Positions 1 through 9,880 of a stretch of 13,003 nt of DNA are shown one piece after another. Below the pieces are notes generated by a model. It was not told where the DNA came from. It did not search any database and saw only the letters and a list, made by a program, of their open reading frames with translations. Where the stretch lies: contig WELB01000064.1 in NCBI GenBank assembly GCA_009602725.1, positions 628,473-641,475 of the forward strand. Direction: 5' to 3'. Origin of the DNA: Spirogloea muscicola (taxonomy: Eukaryota > Streptophyta > Zygnematophyceae > Spirogloeales > Spirogloeaceae). Positions within the stretch are counted from its first letter, which is position 1. Each line of letters opens with the position of its first letter. Made by a program: the position numbers and the translations under genes.

Positions 1-1
1 G

Positions 2-2908
2 ACGGCGGCCGCGAGCGCCGCCGAGGCTGGCGCCGCCAGCGGCCGCGGTGGCGGCCTCGAGGTCGGCGGCTTCAAGGTGCGCCTCCGGAGGCTCAGCCGC
101 TTTTGCCCCGCACGATCATCGATGACGATCATCAATGACGGGCTCACCTGTGACGCCTAACGATCCCCGATTTATCCCACGAGTCCGCATTCGGTCATAA
201 ACCCTGTCGCAGTTATAAACCCTGTCGCAAGCCTCTACGCTGCCGACTGTCTGGCTGCATGCATTCCACCGTTCCAATGTGCCAAATTGGGAAGCCTCCA
301 CTAATATATCGGGACACTGAGAATCCCATAACGCGGCACAATGAGCACGACAACATGGCATACGTAATAACTTATACAGTCTAATTGGCTGCTACCATTG
401 GGGGCATAGGTGGAGGGCGTGTCTGTGGGCGGGCAGGAGACGTGCGTTATCCTGCCGGGCCTCAAGGTGGCGTTCGACATCGGGCGGTGCCCCGAGCGCG
501 CCGCCTTCCAGGAGACGCTGCTCATCACGCACGGCCACCTGGACCACATTGTGAGGCGCCACGCAGAAGCTGGACCTTGAGGACTCGATCCCGAGTGCTC
601 AGCAGTGGAATCTTTAAAATCCCATGACCAGCTTAAACCCCATATCCTTAATCATAACCCCTATTCTACATCACAGGCACGACTGTCTGCTAAACCCCAC
701 ACTTGCTGGCCACGTGGACGTTCACTGCCAAATGCCCGTGGCAGGTGCGCCATGCGGCTACGTAGAAGCTGCAGCTCTGAGGCCCTGTTTGCTGCTGTGA
801 TGGCAGGGCGGCATTGCGCTCCACATTGCCACGCGCGGCCTCTTCTCCCTGAAGCCGCCAACGGTGGTCGTGCCCGCAGTCAACAAGCCCGCGGTCGAGC
901 GGCTCATCAAGACGTTTGCGGAGCTCGGGGACTGCCGGCTGGACCACCACCTCGTCGGCATGGCAGTGAGCACCAGCAATGACTGGCGAGTCTTCTCTGC
1001 CAGGAGCAGCAGCTCCTCCTGGACTGATGCATCGAGCTAAAGATTAACATTATTGCAGATGCAAGTAGCAGTGTCAATCTGGTCCTCTCACCTGTGGCAG
1101 ACTATCGGTGCATGGTACCTTGCAGGCAGGTGACGAGCTTCGGACGGCCTCTGGGTACATTGTGCGGACGTTCGCAACCTATCATGTCATACCCAGCCAG
1201 GTTTGTCAAATCCATCTAAATTCAGTGCCCTGGAGTCTAGGTACTGGTCGACATTCCTAGGCAACTGGAGCAGCTGGTGTAGCTCAAGCAACACCTCAGA
1301 AGATTACGATTGTATGCAAGGTGGGAGCCCAAGACTATTATGAACCATCGAAAATCTCTTGTGTGTGGTGCTGTGGCAGGGCTACATTCTGTATTCGGTC
1401 AAGCAGAAGCTGAAGGAGGAGTTTGTGGGCCTGCCAGGGCGGGAGATCAAGCGCCTTAAGGACTCAGGGGTCCAGGTGATGCTGGCTGCATGAAGCTGTT
1501 GTGTATGTTAGTGCTGTAGTTTTGCCAAGAAATGCGAGGCCGCTGATCTTGCATCCAAGCAAGAGTTAGACAGGTCAGATGGTTGCCAGGATTACAGTTT
1601 TGGCAGGGTGGGGGGCGCAGGATCTAGGGTCCGGTTCTTATCGAAGTCCTCTAAATCGAAGTTCGGAGATGCAGACCATGCTGTAATAATTGAGCTGCCT
1701 GCTCTCTTGAGCTGTTTATCCGAGCGTGCTTTGAATTCAGGGCCCATGTATATATCATAATATTGTCGTCAATGATTGACAGGTTGCCAACACAATCGAG
1801 ACCCCAGAGGTGGCATTCACCGGTGACACAACGGCCGACTTCATCACTGACCCGGCAAATGCTGACGTGCTGAAGGCTCGGCTCCTTATCATGGAGGTGA
1901 GCATTGTGCCACTCGGCGTGCTGGCTTGCACTCAATTGCAGTCAAGATGGCTGCAGAAATTACAGAGCTGATGAAGTATGATGACTTGCATGCGAGTTTA
2001 GAGCCTCTAGTGAAGACAGTCCCTCTGCACTGAGAGGACCATAGTGCGCATGCGGAGACTTTGGAGTCTTGGACTGAAGAGGAACTATTTGTTTTTGTGT
2101 CTCGTTAATATTAAAGTCAGGTCTGATTCCTAATTGAAGTACCTCCAATGCTGCAATATGCAGACAACATTCTTGGATGAGGCCGTTACAGTGGAACATG
2201 CACGAGCATTTGGCCACACACACCTTTTTGAGGTATGAAGTGGGCTTGCTGATTTATCCAGCAAGCAAAGCTCGCCTTGTGACACAATATAGGGCTCATT
2301 GGTTGCCCTTACATTAGATGCGGAACTCCGAGAATCTTGTGCCCCCAATAATAGTCTTGTGTACCTACCTTGGCTGATCAGCTTGCTCATATTGTGCTTG
2401 GTCATGCCTTTCGTAAGAGTGATAACTTGTGCACGAACAATTCGAGACTGAAATCGAAGATAGTCAGTCAGGGCCGATGTACTAGCACTTTGCCACATGT
2501 GTCCTTCTTACGAGTGGTGGTCTTGCTGCAGGTCAAAGAGCTGGCCCATAAGTTCGAGAACAACTCTATATTATTCATTCATTTCTCCGCACGCTACACT
2601 CGAAAGGTGCAGAATGTATCGCCACTTTATTCATGCTTGGTAGTGTACACACATACAGGATGCAGCAGCTGCATGACGTGCATTGCCTTCTCACAAGGCC
2701 TGTGCTACTTTGGCGGACTGAGATTAGAAAGTGGTGAAGATAAGCTGACACTAGTCATCAGGGATGTGATGTGAAAGTCTGGTGGCACCTGAGCGTGGGC
2801 TGAAGTAACACTTGCATTGCTGATGTGTTGCAGGACATCCTGCAAGCAGTAGACGGACTTCCAGAACCTCTGGCTGGTAAAGTGACTCCTCTCTTGGAAA
2901 GGTTTTAA
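2..2908 (+). CDS. Short-form tRNase Z (ribonuclease Z), 5'-partial, nine exons
   Basis: Endonuclease of the metallo-beta-lactamase fold that removes 3' trailers from precursor tRNAs. I assembled exons 2-76, 410-550, 807-965, 1126-1200, 1380-1475, 1783-1896, 2164-2232, 2532-2606 and 2834-2908 (TAA at 2906-2908); every intron is GT-AG. The product has about 292 visible residues, close to the 280 or so of plant short forms. Visible ligands are the HxHxDH motif (THGHLDH, residues 65-71), His145 in TYHVIPSQ, Asp197 in FTGDTT, the FGHTHL motif (His238/His240) and His260 in FIHFSARYT. The substrate-arm (exosite) region is in exon 5 (KLKEEFVGLPGREIKRLK). Exon 1 is open to the window edge with no in-frame Met, and encodes an Ala/Gly-rich leader before LEVGGFK, so the start codon lies upstream. 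All eight introns are phase 0. The catalytic set is complete. It resembles Arabidopsis TRZ1/TRZ2 from memory of the family; nuclear, cytosolic or organellar location cannot be told without the N terminus. Confidence 0.93.
114..139. repeat. Tandem duplication of a 13-nt unit inside tRNase Z intron 1
   Basis: GATCATCGATGAC is followed directly by GATCATCAATGAC, a 12/13 match. It lies in the first intron (77-409), has no coding role that I can see, and looks like a simple local duplication. Confidence 0.85.
195..230. repeat. Tandem duplication of an 18-nt unit inside tRNase Z intron 1
   Basis: Two 18-nt copies match at 16 of 18 positions and share the 15-mer ATAAACCCTGTCGCA at 197-211 and 215-229. 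With the copy pair at 114-139, intron 1 carries two separate small duplications. Confidence 0.85.
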
Positions 2909-3259
2909 ATGTTTCTCTTTCCACCTCTGATTGTATGCAACAAGTGTGTCAGATGGAATAGATGTACACTATTGTTAAGGTTGGACCACATTGCCAGCCA
3001 AGTAGCTGTGAAGCTTAGTGCCTCCAGAGTTGGTGCAAGGGCAATCTGAAACCCTGGTGAAGGCATGGCCTTTGCTGTTGGGGGGGTTTGCTTAACATTC
3101 TTTTCCAATTCAGTGTCTCTATTGTGACGATGGGTAGAGTGCATTATGTATGCTGCGGAAGGGTCATTATCATAACTGTTGCGGTTGAGGCTCAACCCTA
3201 GAAAGACCATGGCAAAAAACTTATGCCTTGAATGACCAGGCCAGAAAATGGGCCATATG

Positions 3260-3264
3260 TTACA
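3260..3264 (-). terminator. Candidate UGUAA poly(A) signal for eIF3b
   Basis: TTACA on the plus strand reads TGTAA on the minus strand. UGUAA is the usual poly(A) signal in chlorophyte algae. It is the only copy I see downstream of the eIF3b stop within this intergenic region and would give a 3' UTR of about 430 nt. A five-base match can arise by chance. Confidence 0.35.
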
Positions 3265-3638
3265 CAGACTTCACAGCTCAAGCAGGAGACTGTGCATTGA
3301 AAGACGAAACGTTAGGGAGCATGTGGAGGCCAGCCTGGTCTACTAAGTTGCAGAACGATGTGATACTCTGAGCTGCTGCAAGCATCTCCGGCAGTTGCAA
3401 GCAATGACCTCTTGCGCACCCCCTACAGCGAGCTCCCTTAAGTAGCAGGTCAAGCCAGCCCATGGCAAAAGACTTGGGCTTTGAGGGCAGGGTCATGCAA
3501 CAGCATGCTGCACAAGAGAGACCAAGCACTGTGCTCGTAGTGGGAGCATCGCATGGGAAGTCAGGGAGGATGATTGCCCTCAGTATGACTTGGTATCAGA
3601 AGTAGGCTGAAGTCAAAAGGAGTGAACCTGCTGCAAGC

Positions 3639-3673
3639 AAGCGCAGGCGATCAAGCGCAGGCGACCAAGCGCC
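3639..3673. repeat. 14-nt tandem repeat, 2.5 copies, in the eIF3b 3' UTR
   Basis: AAGCGCAGGCGATC is followed by AAGCGCAGGCGACC and then a partial third copy, AAGCGCC. It sits about 20 bases past the eIF3b stop codon on that gene's transcript. Confidence 0.8.
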
Positions 3674-3693
3674 ATTCACAGCGCCCCAGGAGC

Positions 3694-6600
3694 TCAGCCA
3701 TACGAGTCGGTGAAGCCAATGACCTCCTCATTGATGTCAATGATCTCCTCCACCTCCACCACCTCGCTCTCGTACTCCACCTCCTCGTCACTGGCATCGC
3801 CATGCAAAGCCTCGCGCTCCGGCTGCTCCTCGTCGGCGGCCTGCCGCCAGCTGGCCTGCCAGTTGCGCCACTCGTCCAGCAATGCTCGCCGCCGCTCGAT
3901 CTCGGCCGCCGAGCTCGCCTGCCCAGCCTCCTCGTCCTCCACCTCGTACCGCTTGCTGTACTTCCGCAGGTTCTTCATGATCTCCGCCTCCTTCTCCGGC
4001 CCGATCAGGCTTGGCGGCCGAGGGCGCCACAGGAACTATTTGTGCCAGACAATTATTGAAAACCTTGAAAGTAAATATCAATGCCCAAGTGGACTAGAAG
4101 AGGATGCACACTTGCTCAAAAGGACTTGTACTGCTGCACCAGCACTTCATGATCTGCAAAGGACGACGACATCGCATGTTTTCTTTTACATTACAGACCC
4201 ATTAGACTCAATGAAGAACTGGAGTAAACAAGCAGTGGTGACGGGCTCACCTGGAAAAAGCGTTCCTTGGGCAAGCGGTACAACAACTTCCCATGGAATG
4301 ACCAGATATTGAATCCGTTCTCCATCTGATGCACAGACGTGACAGTCGTGGCGACAAACCTGGGGGCAGCGAGGGGCCGTATGTACTCAGGGATTTGCCA
4401 AATGAGAGTACAATGCTTTCAGAAGGCATCAAGCTGCTAAGAGCTCATGTGTGTAATGAAAACTACAGTGAATGAGAAGAAGGAGGACAAGCACAACGAA
4501 GCAACCTGACATTTCTCATTTGCAGGGACAAATAGCTGTTGATTGCCTGGTCCTGTACCTGCCAGTAGGGTCCCACTCAATGTCCGTGGCCATGAAGTGC
4601 TCGCCTGAGGCCAGCGTCTCGAGCTCATCTACATTGTAAAACTCCAGCTGCCCATTAAGTGTCTTGAGGCCAGCAATGAGGAGGAACTTGCCCTGCGGGG
4701 ACCAATAGAGCGCGTTTGCCTGCTTGCCCTTGAGCGTGACGAGCTTGACCACACGCTGCACGCCAGAGCTTGTCGCGCTCTTCATCGCGTAGATGCTCAG
4801 GTCCGGCCGCGGCCCATCGCCGTGGATTACTGCAAACCGGTGTCCCTGCAGCAGGGCCCCACTAGGAACAAATTAACTTACAAGGCACAAATTTAGCACA
4901 CATCAAAGTCACCATGTTATAGCTTGCTCTAGACATTGCCACTTGACCCCGGCTTACCAAGGCATTGGCAGTGCATAACATCCCAAAGTGACATCGCCGT
5001 CATCATACCTTGGGCTCCCATTCAAAGGCAAGGATCTTGTCATTCTTATTCTCAAGCTCCAGGACCTCCATGGGAATGTCACGCTCCTTGACACGGAACA
5101 GCTCAAAACCTGTGTACGTTGTCTTCTTTGTCTTCGTGTAGCGGTCCACCTTGACAGCCAAGTACTCGCCAGCACTTTGCCAGAACATGCGACACTCGCT
5201 CACACTGAACAAGTTCTTCTGCCGAAGCTCCTCCCGGCTCGGAATGGACATCAATGACACCTGCAAGAACGGCGGCCATGTCAGCTTATAGACATAGAGA
5301 CACAAGCTTCGAGGCTAATAGAAGCAAGGCAGGTTGACGAACTGCTGAATGACTTAATCCAGACATTTAAGCAACTTGCAATGCATATCCAAGTCATATT
5401 AGAAAACCTGTTATAGACTTTGTCTGCCAACGTGCAGGCTTCCCAGAAGTAGACCTGAGACCTACCCAAGGAGAAGCTGAGGAGGGCAAGTCTATGCCTA
5501 AAAAGCATACTGATCTCCAGATAGGCATTATTGACTCTGAAATGAAGCCTAAGGGGTAGCACGTATGGATGACAAGATTCGTGTGCCCCAAGATGCTTAC
5601 TCTGGCAGGCTGATTGCCGCCGCCGGCCTCCGGTACGTACATGGCCAGGAGGGGCTCGGCAGGCGACCAGCAGAAGTCCTGCACATTGTCCACCTTTACT
5701 GATTTCTTGTCCAGCAGACTCATCGTTTCCGTCTCGTACACGCTTATACAATTCTTCCCAATCCTTGCAAAGTACTTGTCCTCCTTGCCGCCTGCCCACC
5801 TGCATCGTAAGTCGAACAGGAAGACACATTCATTGGCCAACTGACTAGAGAGGACCCCATGATAGTACATAATCAATCAAAGCGGTAATACTTATAAGCA
5901 GTGCAGACTCAACACCATGCTGTAATGCAGAGGTTGTGAACAGGAGACAGTATATGCCTCCTGATTTCCATTACTAGACATTACAACATAGAACCACCAT
6001 AACAGGGGTCACCATATCTGCAAAGACAAAAGTAGCGTTCTCTGATGTACACCACAGACCTGAAGACAGGCCATGGCACCCCAGCCGCGCCACCAGTGCC
6101 GCCAGTCGCAAAGTCGTCAGCGCTGCCCTTGAACTCCCGAAGGTTCTTCCCGCTCCGGACGTCAAAGATATTGAGCGTCACCTTCTGCTCAAGGGGGCCG
6201 CACAGGAACGACAACAGCACTGCTTGCAATTAGACTTAATGAAAATGTCTGGAGCACTCTGTTTGCACCCCAAATTGAGATAGCTGGCCAAGCAAATGCA
6301 ATCATTAATCTGGGCATATAAGAGGTCCTCCATTTCACACAAAGTGGAAAGAAGCAGCACCTGCGTGTCTCGCGGGTTGGCAGGCTCATGGCTACTGTAG
6401 GTCACCATGTAGTGCTCGCCTGGTGAGAAGTCCAGTAATCGCACCTGTCAACAAGGCGCAGAACCAACGAGAACAAGATACGATCACTTTCCTGTTGCTG
6501 TCCCTTGCATGTCTTGCTTGCTGCAGCAACTCCAGTAAAAAGGATGAACCCCTGTGTCGGAGCTTGAGCAACTTGAAATGCTTTCACATTTAGTAGCAGA

Positions 6601-8320
6601 TATTATGCAGATGAGTGCAGCTTGTAAGTGCAGCCTGGCACTGTCTGTGGCAATATGGCGAGAAGGTCCCTCTCAACAGCAAGCAGCCTCATTTGGCAGC
6701 TCTCCCTCTCCATCTTTCGCCCTGTTATGACAGTCACAGTAAGGGGACATAAATGCGGGTGCTGGCCATACCTGGGGGTGGGTGTAGCGCATGAGGCGCG
6801 CCCAGTTGGGCCCGCCCCAGATGGCTGTGCCCTGACGATGGATGGTGGCCAAATACGTCCCCAGCGGCGACCACTGCACGAAGCTCTCCGTCCAAAACTG
6901 CAAGGGCCCACCATATAGCACGGACATATATCAGGACGGACTTGAGATTTTGAACATCATGCTGCATGCAGCAGCTATTACTTTGACAAAATTGACAAAC
7001 AAGCGCAACCACAACAATTTGCTGGTAAGGATGTTAAAACAAGAAACAAGGGGCAGCTCTCGCAACTCACGCTGCGGTGGTATACGGGGTCAGGCTTGGC
7101 CTGCCGCCCGTCGTTCCAGTAGACCTCTGTTTCTGACTGAAAGCGGATCACGAATTGGTCCCGCCCCCGGTCGTCCATGAGCCAAGAGTACAGGTTATCC
7201 TGCGGGCCAACCCACGTCTTTGCGTAAGGAGACCTCGGCAGCACCTCCGGCTTATACGAGAATAATACTTATGTCTGTGTACCACTGAGTGGCGCATCAG
7301 AACACAGAAAGAGCAACAAAAAGGCAAAGGATGCACAATATGGGGGTCGAGGGGCGGTGGTTCTGTGGCAAGACACGAACATAGAGAGACAGAGGGAAAG
7401 CCAGTCAACTACAAGAGAAAAGAAGAGGGAGAAAGACGACGTACTGAGTACAAAGCATGGTCTGGGGGACGAGGATAGGAGAAGAAGGGCCAGGTGAGAG
7501 GCAACGTTTGGTCTGTGGATAAAGGTGGCCTAGGAAGCAGTGCGGCCAGGTTTCAGTGCATACCCCAGCAGAATAGTCCCTGCGCTCAGGCGGCGCGTAC
7601 TCGTCCGGCACCCTCATGTATCTGTCGAAGTCGTCGAACATGTTGACCTTGAAGACGTGGGACTTGTCGAGCTTGTACCCGTCAGTCTGCTCCCGCGCCG
7701 TCTGCGCCTCCTGTCCCACAACTCCCCAGGCCGAGAGCCACATCAGGATATAGAGAAAGTGAAGGCGATCAAAGCCAGCTGACGATCACATAAGCACGTT
7801 AGACAGCGTCGGCTGGCGCAGCTGACCTGCGGCGTGGTGTACTCTATGAAGGCATAGCCCTTGGTGCGCTGCGTTGCCTCGTCCACGGGCATCCAAAGGC
7901 CGTTCTCGCGGATGGAGCCGATCTGGCCGAAGATCTTGCGCACCACGTTGACGAGCTTGTCGTGCTTCTCCGGCGGCACCACCGGCAGGTTGTCCACCAT
8001 CACCACGCTGCCGAAGCCCGTCTCCCGCTCTATCGCGCCCTCCTCGTCGTCCTCGTCATCGTCACTGTGCACCGGCAGCGGTAAGCCCGGTTACTCAGCC
8101 GCCCGCCATGGCGCCTGCGCCGAGCTCGCGGCCGCGGGCACGATGAGACGCCATGAATATCTCACCTGTAGATGTCGAAGTCCTCGCCGGGGGGCAGCTC
8201 GATGTCGTCGAGGTCCACCTGGCCCCAGTCGATGTTGAGGTTCACCTTGAGCTCCGGCCGCGCGTCCTCGCTCCCGTCCAGCAGGTGCGGCGGCGTGGGC
8301 GCCACGTCCGTCTCCGCCAT
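3694..8320 (-). CDS. Eukaryotic translation initiation factor 3 subunit B (eIF3b), complete, 12 exons
   Basis: Scaffold subunit of eIF3, which binds the 40S ribosome in cytoplasmic translation initiation. Exons in transcript order: 8320-8166, 8064-7827, 7710-7564, 7250-7071, 6897-6772, 6444-6361, 6184-6060, 5799-5601, 5260-5009, 4845-4559, 4359-4251, 4035-3694 (TGA at 3696-3694). They join without frame loss into about 747 residues, slightly longer than plant homologues (about 710). An acidic N terminus (WGQVDLDDIELPPGEDFD) is followed by an RRM at about 70-155, with VVMVDNLP as RNP2 and KGYAFIEY as RNP1. WD40-like propeller segments follow (FWTESFVQWSPLGTYLATIH, RLLDFSPGEHYMVTYSSHEP, ATDIEWDPTGR) to about 635. 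The C-terminal FLWRPRPPSLIGPEKEAEIM and NLRKYSKRYE region corresponds to the part that contacts eIF3i/eIF3g in other eukaryotes, then an acidic tail. Start choice: ATG at 8320 gives the family N terminus (MAETDV); the frame is also open upstream through a Pro/Ala-coding GCC repeat. Introns are phase 0 except 1, 7 and 10, which are phase 2. Intron 7 has a weak donor, GTCTGT. Confidence 0.96.
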
Positions 8321-8342
8321 GACGGCGGCGGCTGCCGCGGCG

Positions 8343-8367
8343 GGCGGCGGCGGCGGCGGCGGCGGCG
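8343..8367. repeat. (GGC)n microsatellite in the eIF3b 5' UTR
   Basis: About eight perfect GGC units on the plus strand (GCC on the transcript), starting some 20 bases before the eIF3b start codon. If translation began upstream it would add a Pro/Ala-rich leader. Expected to be GC-rich and length-variable. Confidence 0.9.
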
Positions 8368-8381
8368 CGGGGGCTCGGGGA

Positions 8382-8389
8382 TTAGGGTT
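8382..8389 (-). promoter_or_regulatory. Telo-box-like element upstream of eIF3b
   Basis: The minus strand reads AACCCTAA, eight of the nine bases of the plant telo-box AAACCCTAA, about 62 bases before the eIF3b ATG. In land plants this element is enriched near the starts of genes for the translation machinery, which fits eIF3b. Use of the element in this organism is an inference. Confidence 0.35.
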
Positions 8390-8426
8390 CTGGGGGGTTG
8401 GTAGCTGGCTCCGAAGACCTAATCCC

Positions 8427-8427
8427 N
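8427..8427. other. Single unresolved base (N)
   Basis: The sequence reads AATCCCNCGG. It lies about 107 bases upstream of the eIF3b start, between two GGC repeats, and marks a base-call uncertainty in a GC-rich region rather than a scaffold gap. Confidence 0.95.
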
Positions 8428-8515
8428 CGGGCTGGCCCCCGAGGCTGCTCGCACAGGCGTGCTCCCGACTTCCAAGAACTGCGGCTTCTCTTGATTGGCG
8501 GCAGCGACTGCGGCG

Positions 8516-8516
8516 A

Positions 8517-8548
<32 letters not shown>

Positions 8549-8799
8549 ATGGAGGGGGAGAGGTCTACGCTGGAGCTTCTGGGGGTAGGCCTTAAACCCC
8601 ACGCACAGTAAAGAGAGCAATTTCAGTAAATGCGTGTGTATTAAGAGATGGGGAGGCCATGTGTGGCCAAGTACCAAGGCAAGCAGTAGAGGCGATGGCT
8701 GTCATTGGCCAGCCCCGGAAAATGAACAAAGCTCGACGGAAGAAATCGGCTCTCTCAACGGGGGCGAGGGCTGTGACCAGCCAGCCCGAAAAGCATTGA
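8516..8799 (+). CDS. Speculative small two-exon gene, divergent from eIF3b
   Basis: An ATG at 8516 opens an Ala repeat in frame with a second ATG at 8549 (MEGERSTLELLG), followed directly by a possible donor, GTAGGC, at 8585. A phase-0 acceptor at 8691 would join exon 8692-8799, coding for a short basic peptide (begins AMAVIGQPRKMNKARRKKSA) that ends in TGA. A TGTAA lies about 50 bases downstream. Together these would form a product of about 58 residues, head to head with eIF3b. I recognise no family. Each signal is weak, the intron would be only 107 nt, and the Ala run simply reflects the GGC microsatellite. An antisense frame (9035-8592, 147 residues) is also open but unrecognisable. Confidence 0.15.
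8521..8547. repeat. (GGC)9 microsatellite
   Basis: Nine perfect GGC units between two in-frame plus-strand ATGs. It is the second such repeat within 200 bases upstream of eIF3b. Confidence 0.92.
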
Positions 8800-8850
8800 C
8801 AAGAATCGACTGACGGAGCGATGTGATAAGATGAAGGCAATTTTCGTGTA

Positions 8851-8855
8851 TGTAA
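8851..8855 (+). terminator. Plus-strand TGTAA, possible poly(A) signal
   Basis: TGTAA occurs 52 bases past the stop of the speculative small gene ending at 8799. It lies between two copies of ATAAGATGAAGG, which form a short direct repeat. Meaningful only if a plus-strand transcript exists here. Confidence 0.2.
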
Positions 8856-8859
8856 GATA

Positions 8860-9880
8860 AGATGAAGGGTCTTCAAGACCCCTGGAGCCAAATCGTCGCT
8901 CCCACCCGCTCCCCAACTGCCGGAAGCACCGAGCTGCCGTTCCAGACGCCCTCTGAGTGAGCACTTTCTTCTGAAGCGGTGGGGTATGCACCCGTCGCTG
9001 AGCCTCCGAGCCGCGTCTTGGAGGTCCAGGCTCAAGTCTCAAACCCGAAGACTTCCTGTGGGCTGGCCACTCACAGCCATCGCCCTCTACTAGAAGAGTC
9101 TTTCTCCGCTCTCTAAGGTTGACCCCTCGACTGATCTGCTGCTTTACGTGGTGAAAATCAAAATGAGTCTAGCAAAATTGCAAGTGCGCTTGCGCCAGGA
9201 GCAGCAGAGCAGGTCTGGCATGCATGTGCACAGCTCTGCCGCCTGCCTTCTGGCACCTTATGCTTCCGTTTCTGCTGCGCTTCTGCAACAAAGAGTCTTG
9301 GGGTTTGCGTATGAACATGCTATTGGTGCCAAGTCCTGCATATCTGACAACCGAGATTGCTTCACATTTACAGAAGCACAGAGGTTGCAGCTACGGTTGC
9401 AGCCATGCTCAAGTAAGAGGTCGTTTGCAGATCAGTGTCAGAATGGGCTAAGTAAGTAATGAAGACTTGCAAGCGTCACGTATGCCACTTAACGAAAACG
9501 CGATATTCCAGCTATTGTTGGCTTCCAGTGTGACCGATAGTACAAAGCTTGGAACCAAGGCACGACATAGACCAGGAAATGTCTTATCTAAACACCACAG
9601 CCTAGCACCTCAACCTAAGCCTAAGACCTCAGACTCAGTCCGGGGGGGACTCTGCTTATAGACAATCAGATAGGCCTGACGATATTCCTCGTGCATCTTC
9701 ATCATTGGACCATGTCGGCAACTGTCAAGGCGGGCCAGTTCATGGACAGAGGAAGAGCCTCCTCTCCTGCAGCTCACTATGGCGAGTCTTCTTTCTTGCT
9801 CAGAGCAAGAAAGCACTCGCCATAAGCCGGGTGCCCGGAAGGCCGGGGCCAATGGCCATCAGTGCAGCCCAGGCCTGGCG
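8860..9880. other. Intergenic stretch containing the SET gene 3' flank
   Basis: No gene can be supported. A small perfect inverted repeat is at 8867-8881 (GGGTCTT, one-base centre, AAGACCC). A plus-strand open frame at 9148-9459 has no recognisable domain and no coding-like pattern. The only minus-strand TGTAA I found (TTACA near 9367 on the plus strand) would give the SET gene a 3' UTR of about 510 nt. The notable element is the long hairpin at 9778-9824. Confidence 0.6.
9778..9824. repeat. 47-nt near-perfect inverted repeat (hairpin) just past the SET gene stop
   Basis: The left arm is TATGGCGAGT + CTT + CTTTCTTGCTC (9778-9801). After a single A, the right arm is GAGCAAGAAAG + C + ACTCGCCATA (9803-9824). 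The arms pair as an 11-bp inner stem and a 10-bp outer stem around a 3x1 internal loop. It begins about 57 bases downstream of the stop codon on the SET gene strand, so it probably lies in that 3' UTR. The single-base centre cannot form a normal RNA loop, so the innermost pairs would open. Confidence 0.9.

Larger units (their letters stand above)
2909..3693. other. Convergent intergenic region and 3' UTRs of tRNase Z and eIF3b
   Basis: No gene can be supported here. Two minus-strand open frames (2905-3210 and 3278-3529) have no recognisable domain and lie where the two 3' UTRs should meet. I found no TGTAA on the plus strand that would end the tRNase Z transcript, so its 3' end is undefined. 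A short imperfect repeat is visible: CCATGGCAAAA near 3209 recurs near 3460 with partial similarity beyond it. Confidence 0.7.

Noticed and set aside
195-230. TAAACCC units in the 18-nt duplication as telomere-type repeat
   Set aside because: TAAACCC is a rotation of the plant telomere unit, but only two copies occur, 18 nt apart, so it is a plain duplication rather than interstitial telomere DNA.
2905-3529. Two minus-strand frames between the convergent genes (2905-3210, 3278-3529)
   Set aside because: Low-complexity composition, no family resemblance, position in the presumed 3' UTRs, and lengths expected by chance.
3622-4312. Long plus-strand open frames opposite the end of eIF3b (3622-4059, 3710-4312)
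   Set aside because: They are antisense shadows of the GC-rich last eIF3b exon; that exon has clear family motifs on the minus strand.
77-8165. Introner elements (near-identical introns) as the source of the many introns
   Set aside because: By eye the introns share only splice-site consensus, with no common internal sequence or terminal repeats.
8592-9035. Minus-strand open frame of 147 residues upstream of eIF3b
   Set aside because: No recognisable domain. A frame of this length is expected about once by chance in a window this size, and an overlapping second minus frame is also open.
9148-9459. Plus-strand frame of 103 residues starting with GTG
   Set aside because: No ATG at its 5' end, no motif, moderate GC without codon bias; the length is compatible with chance.
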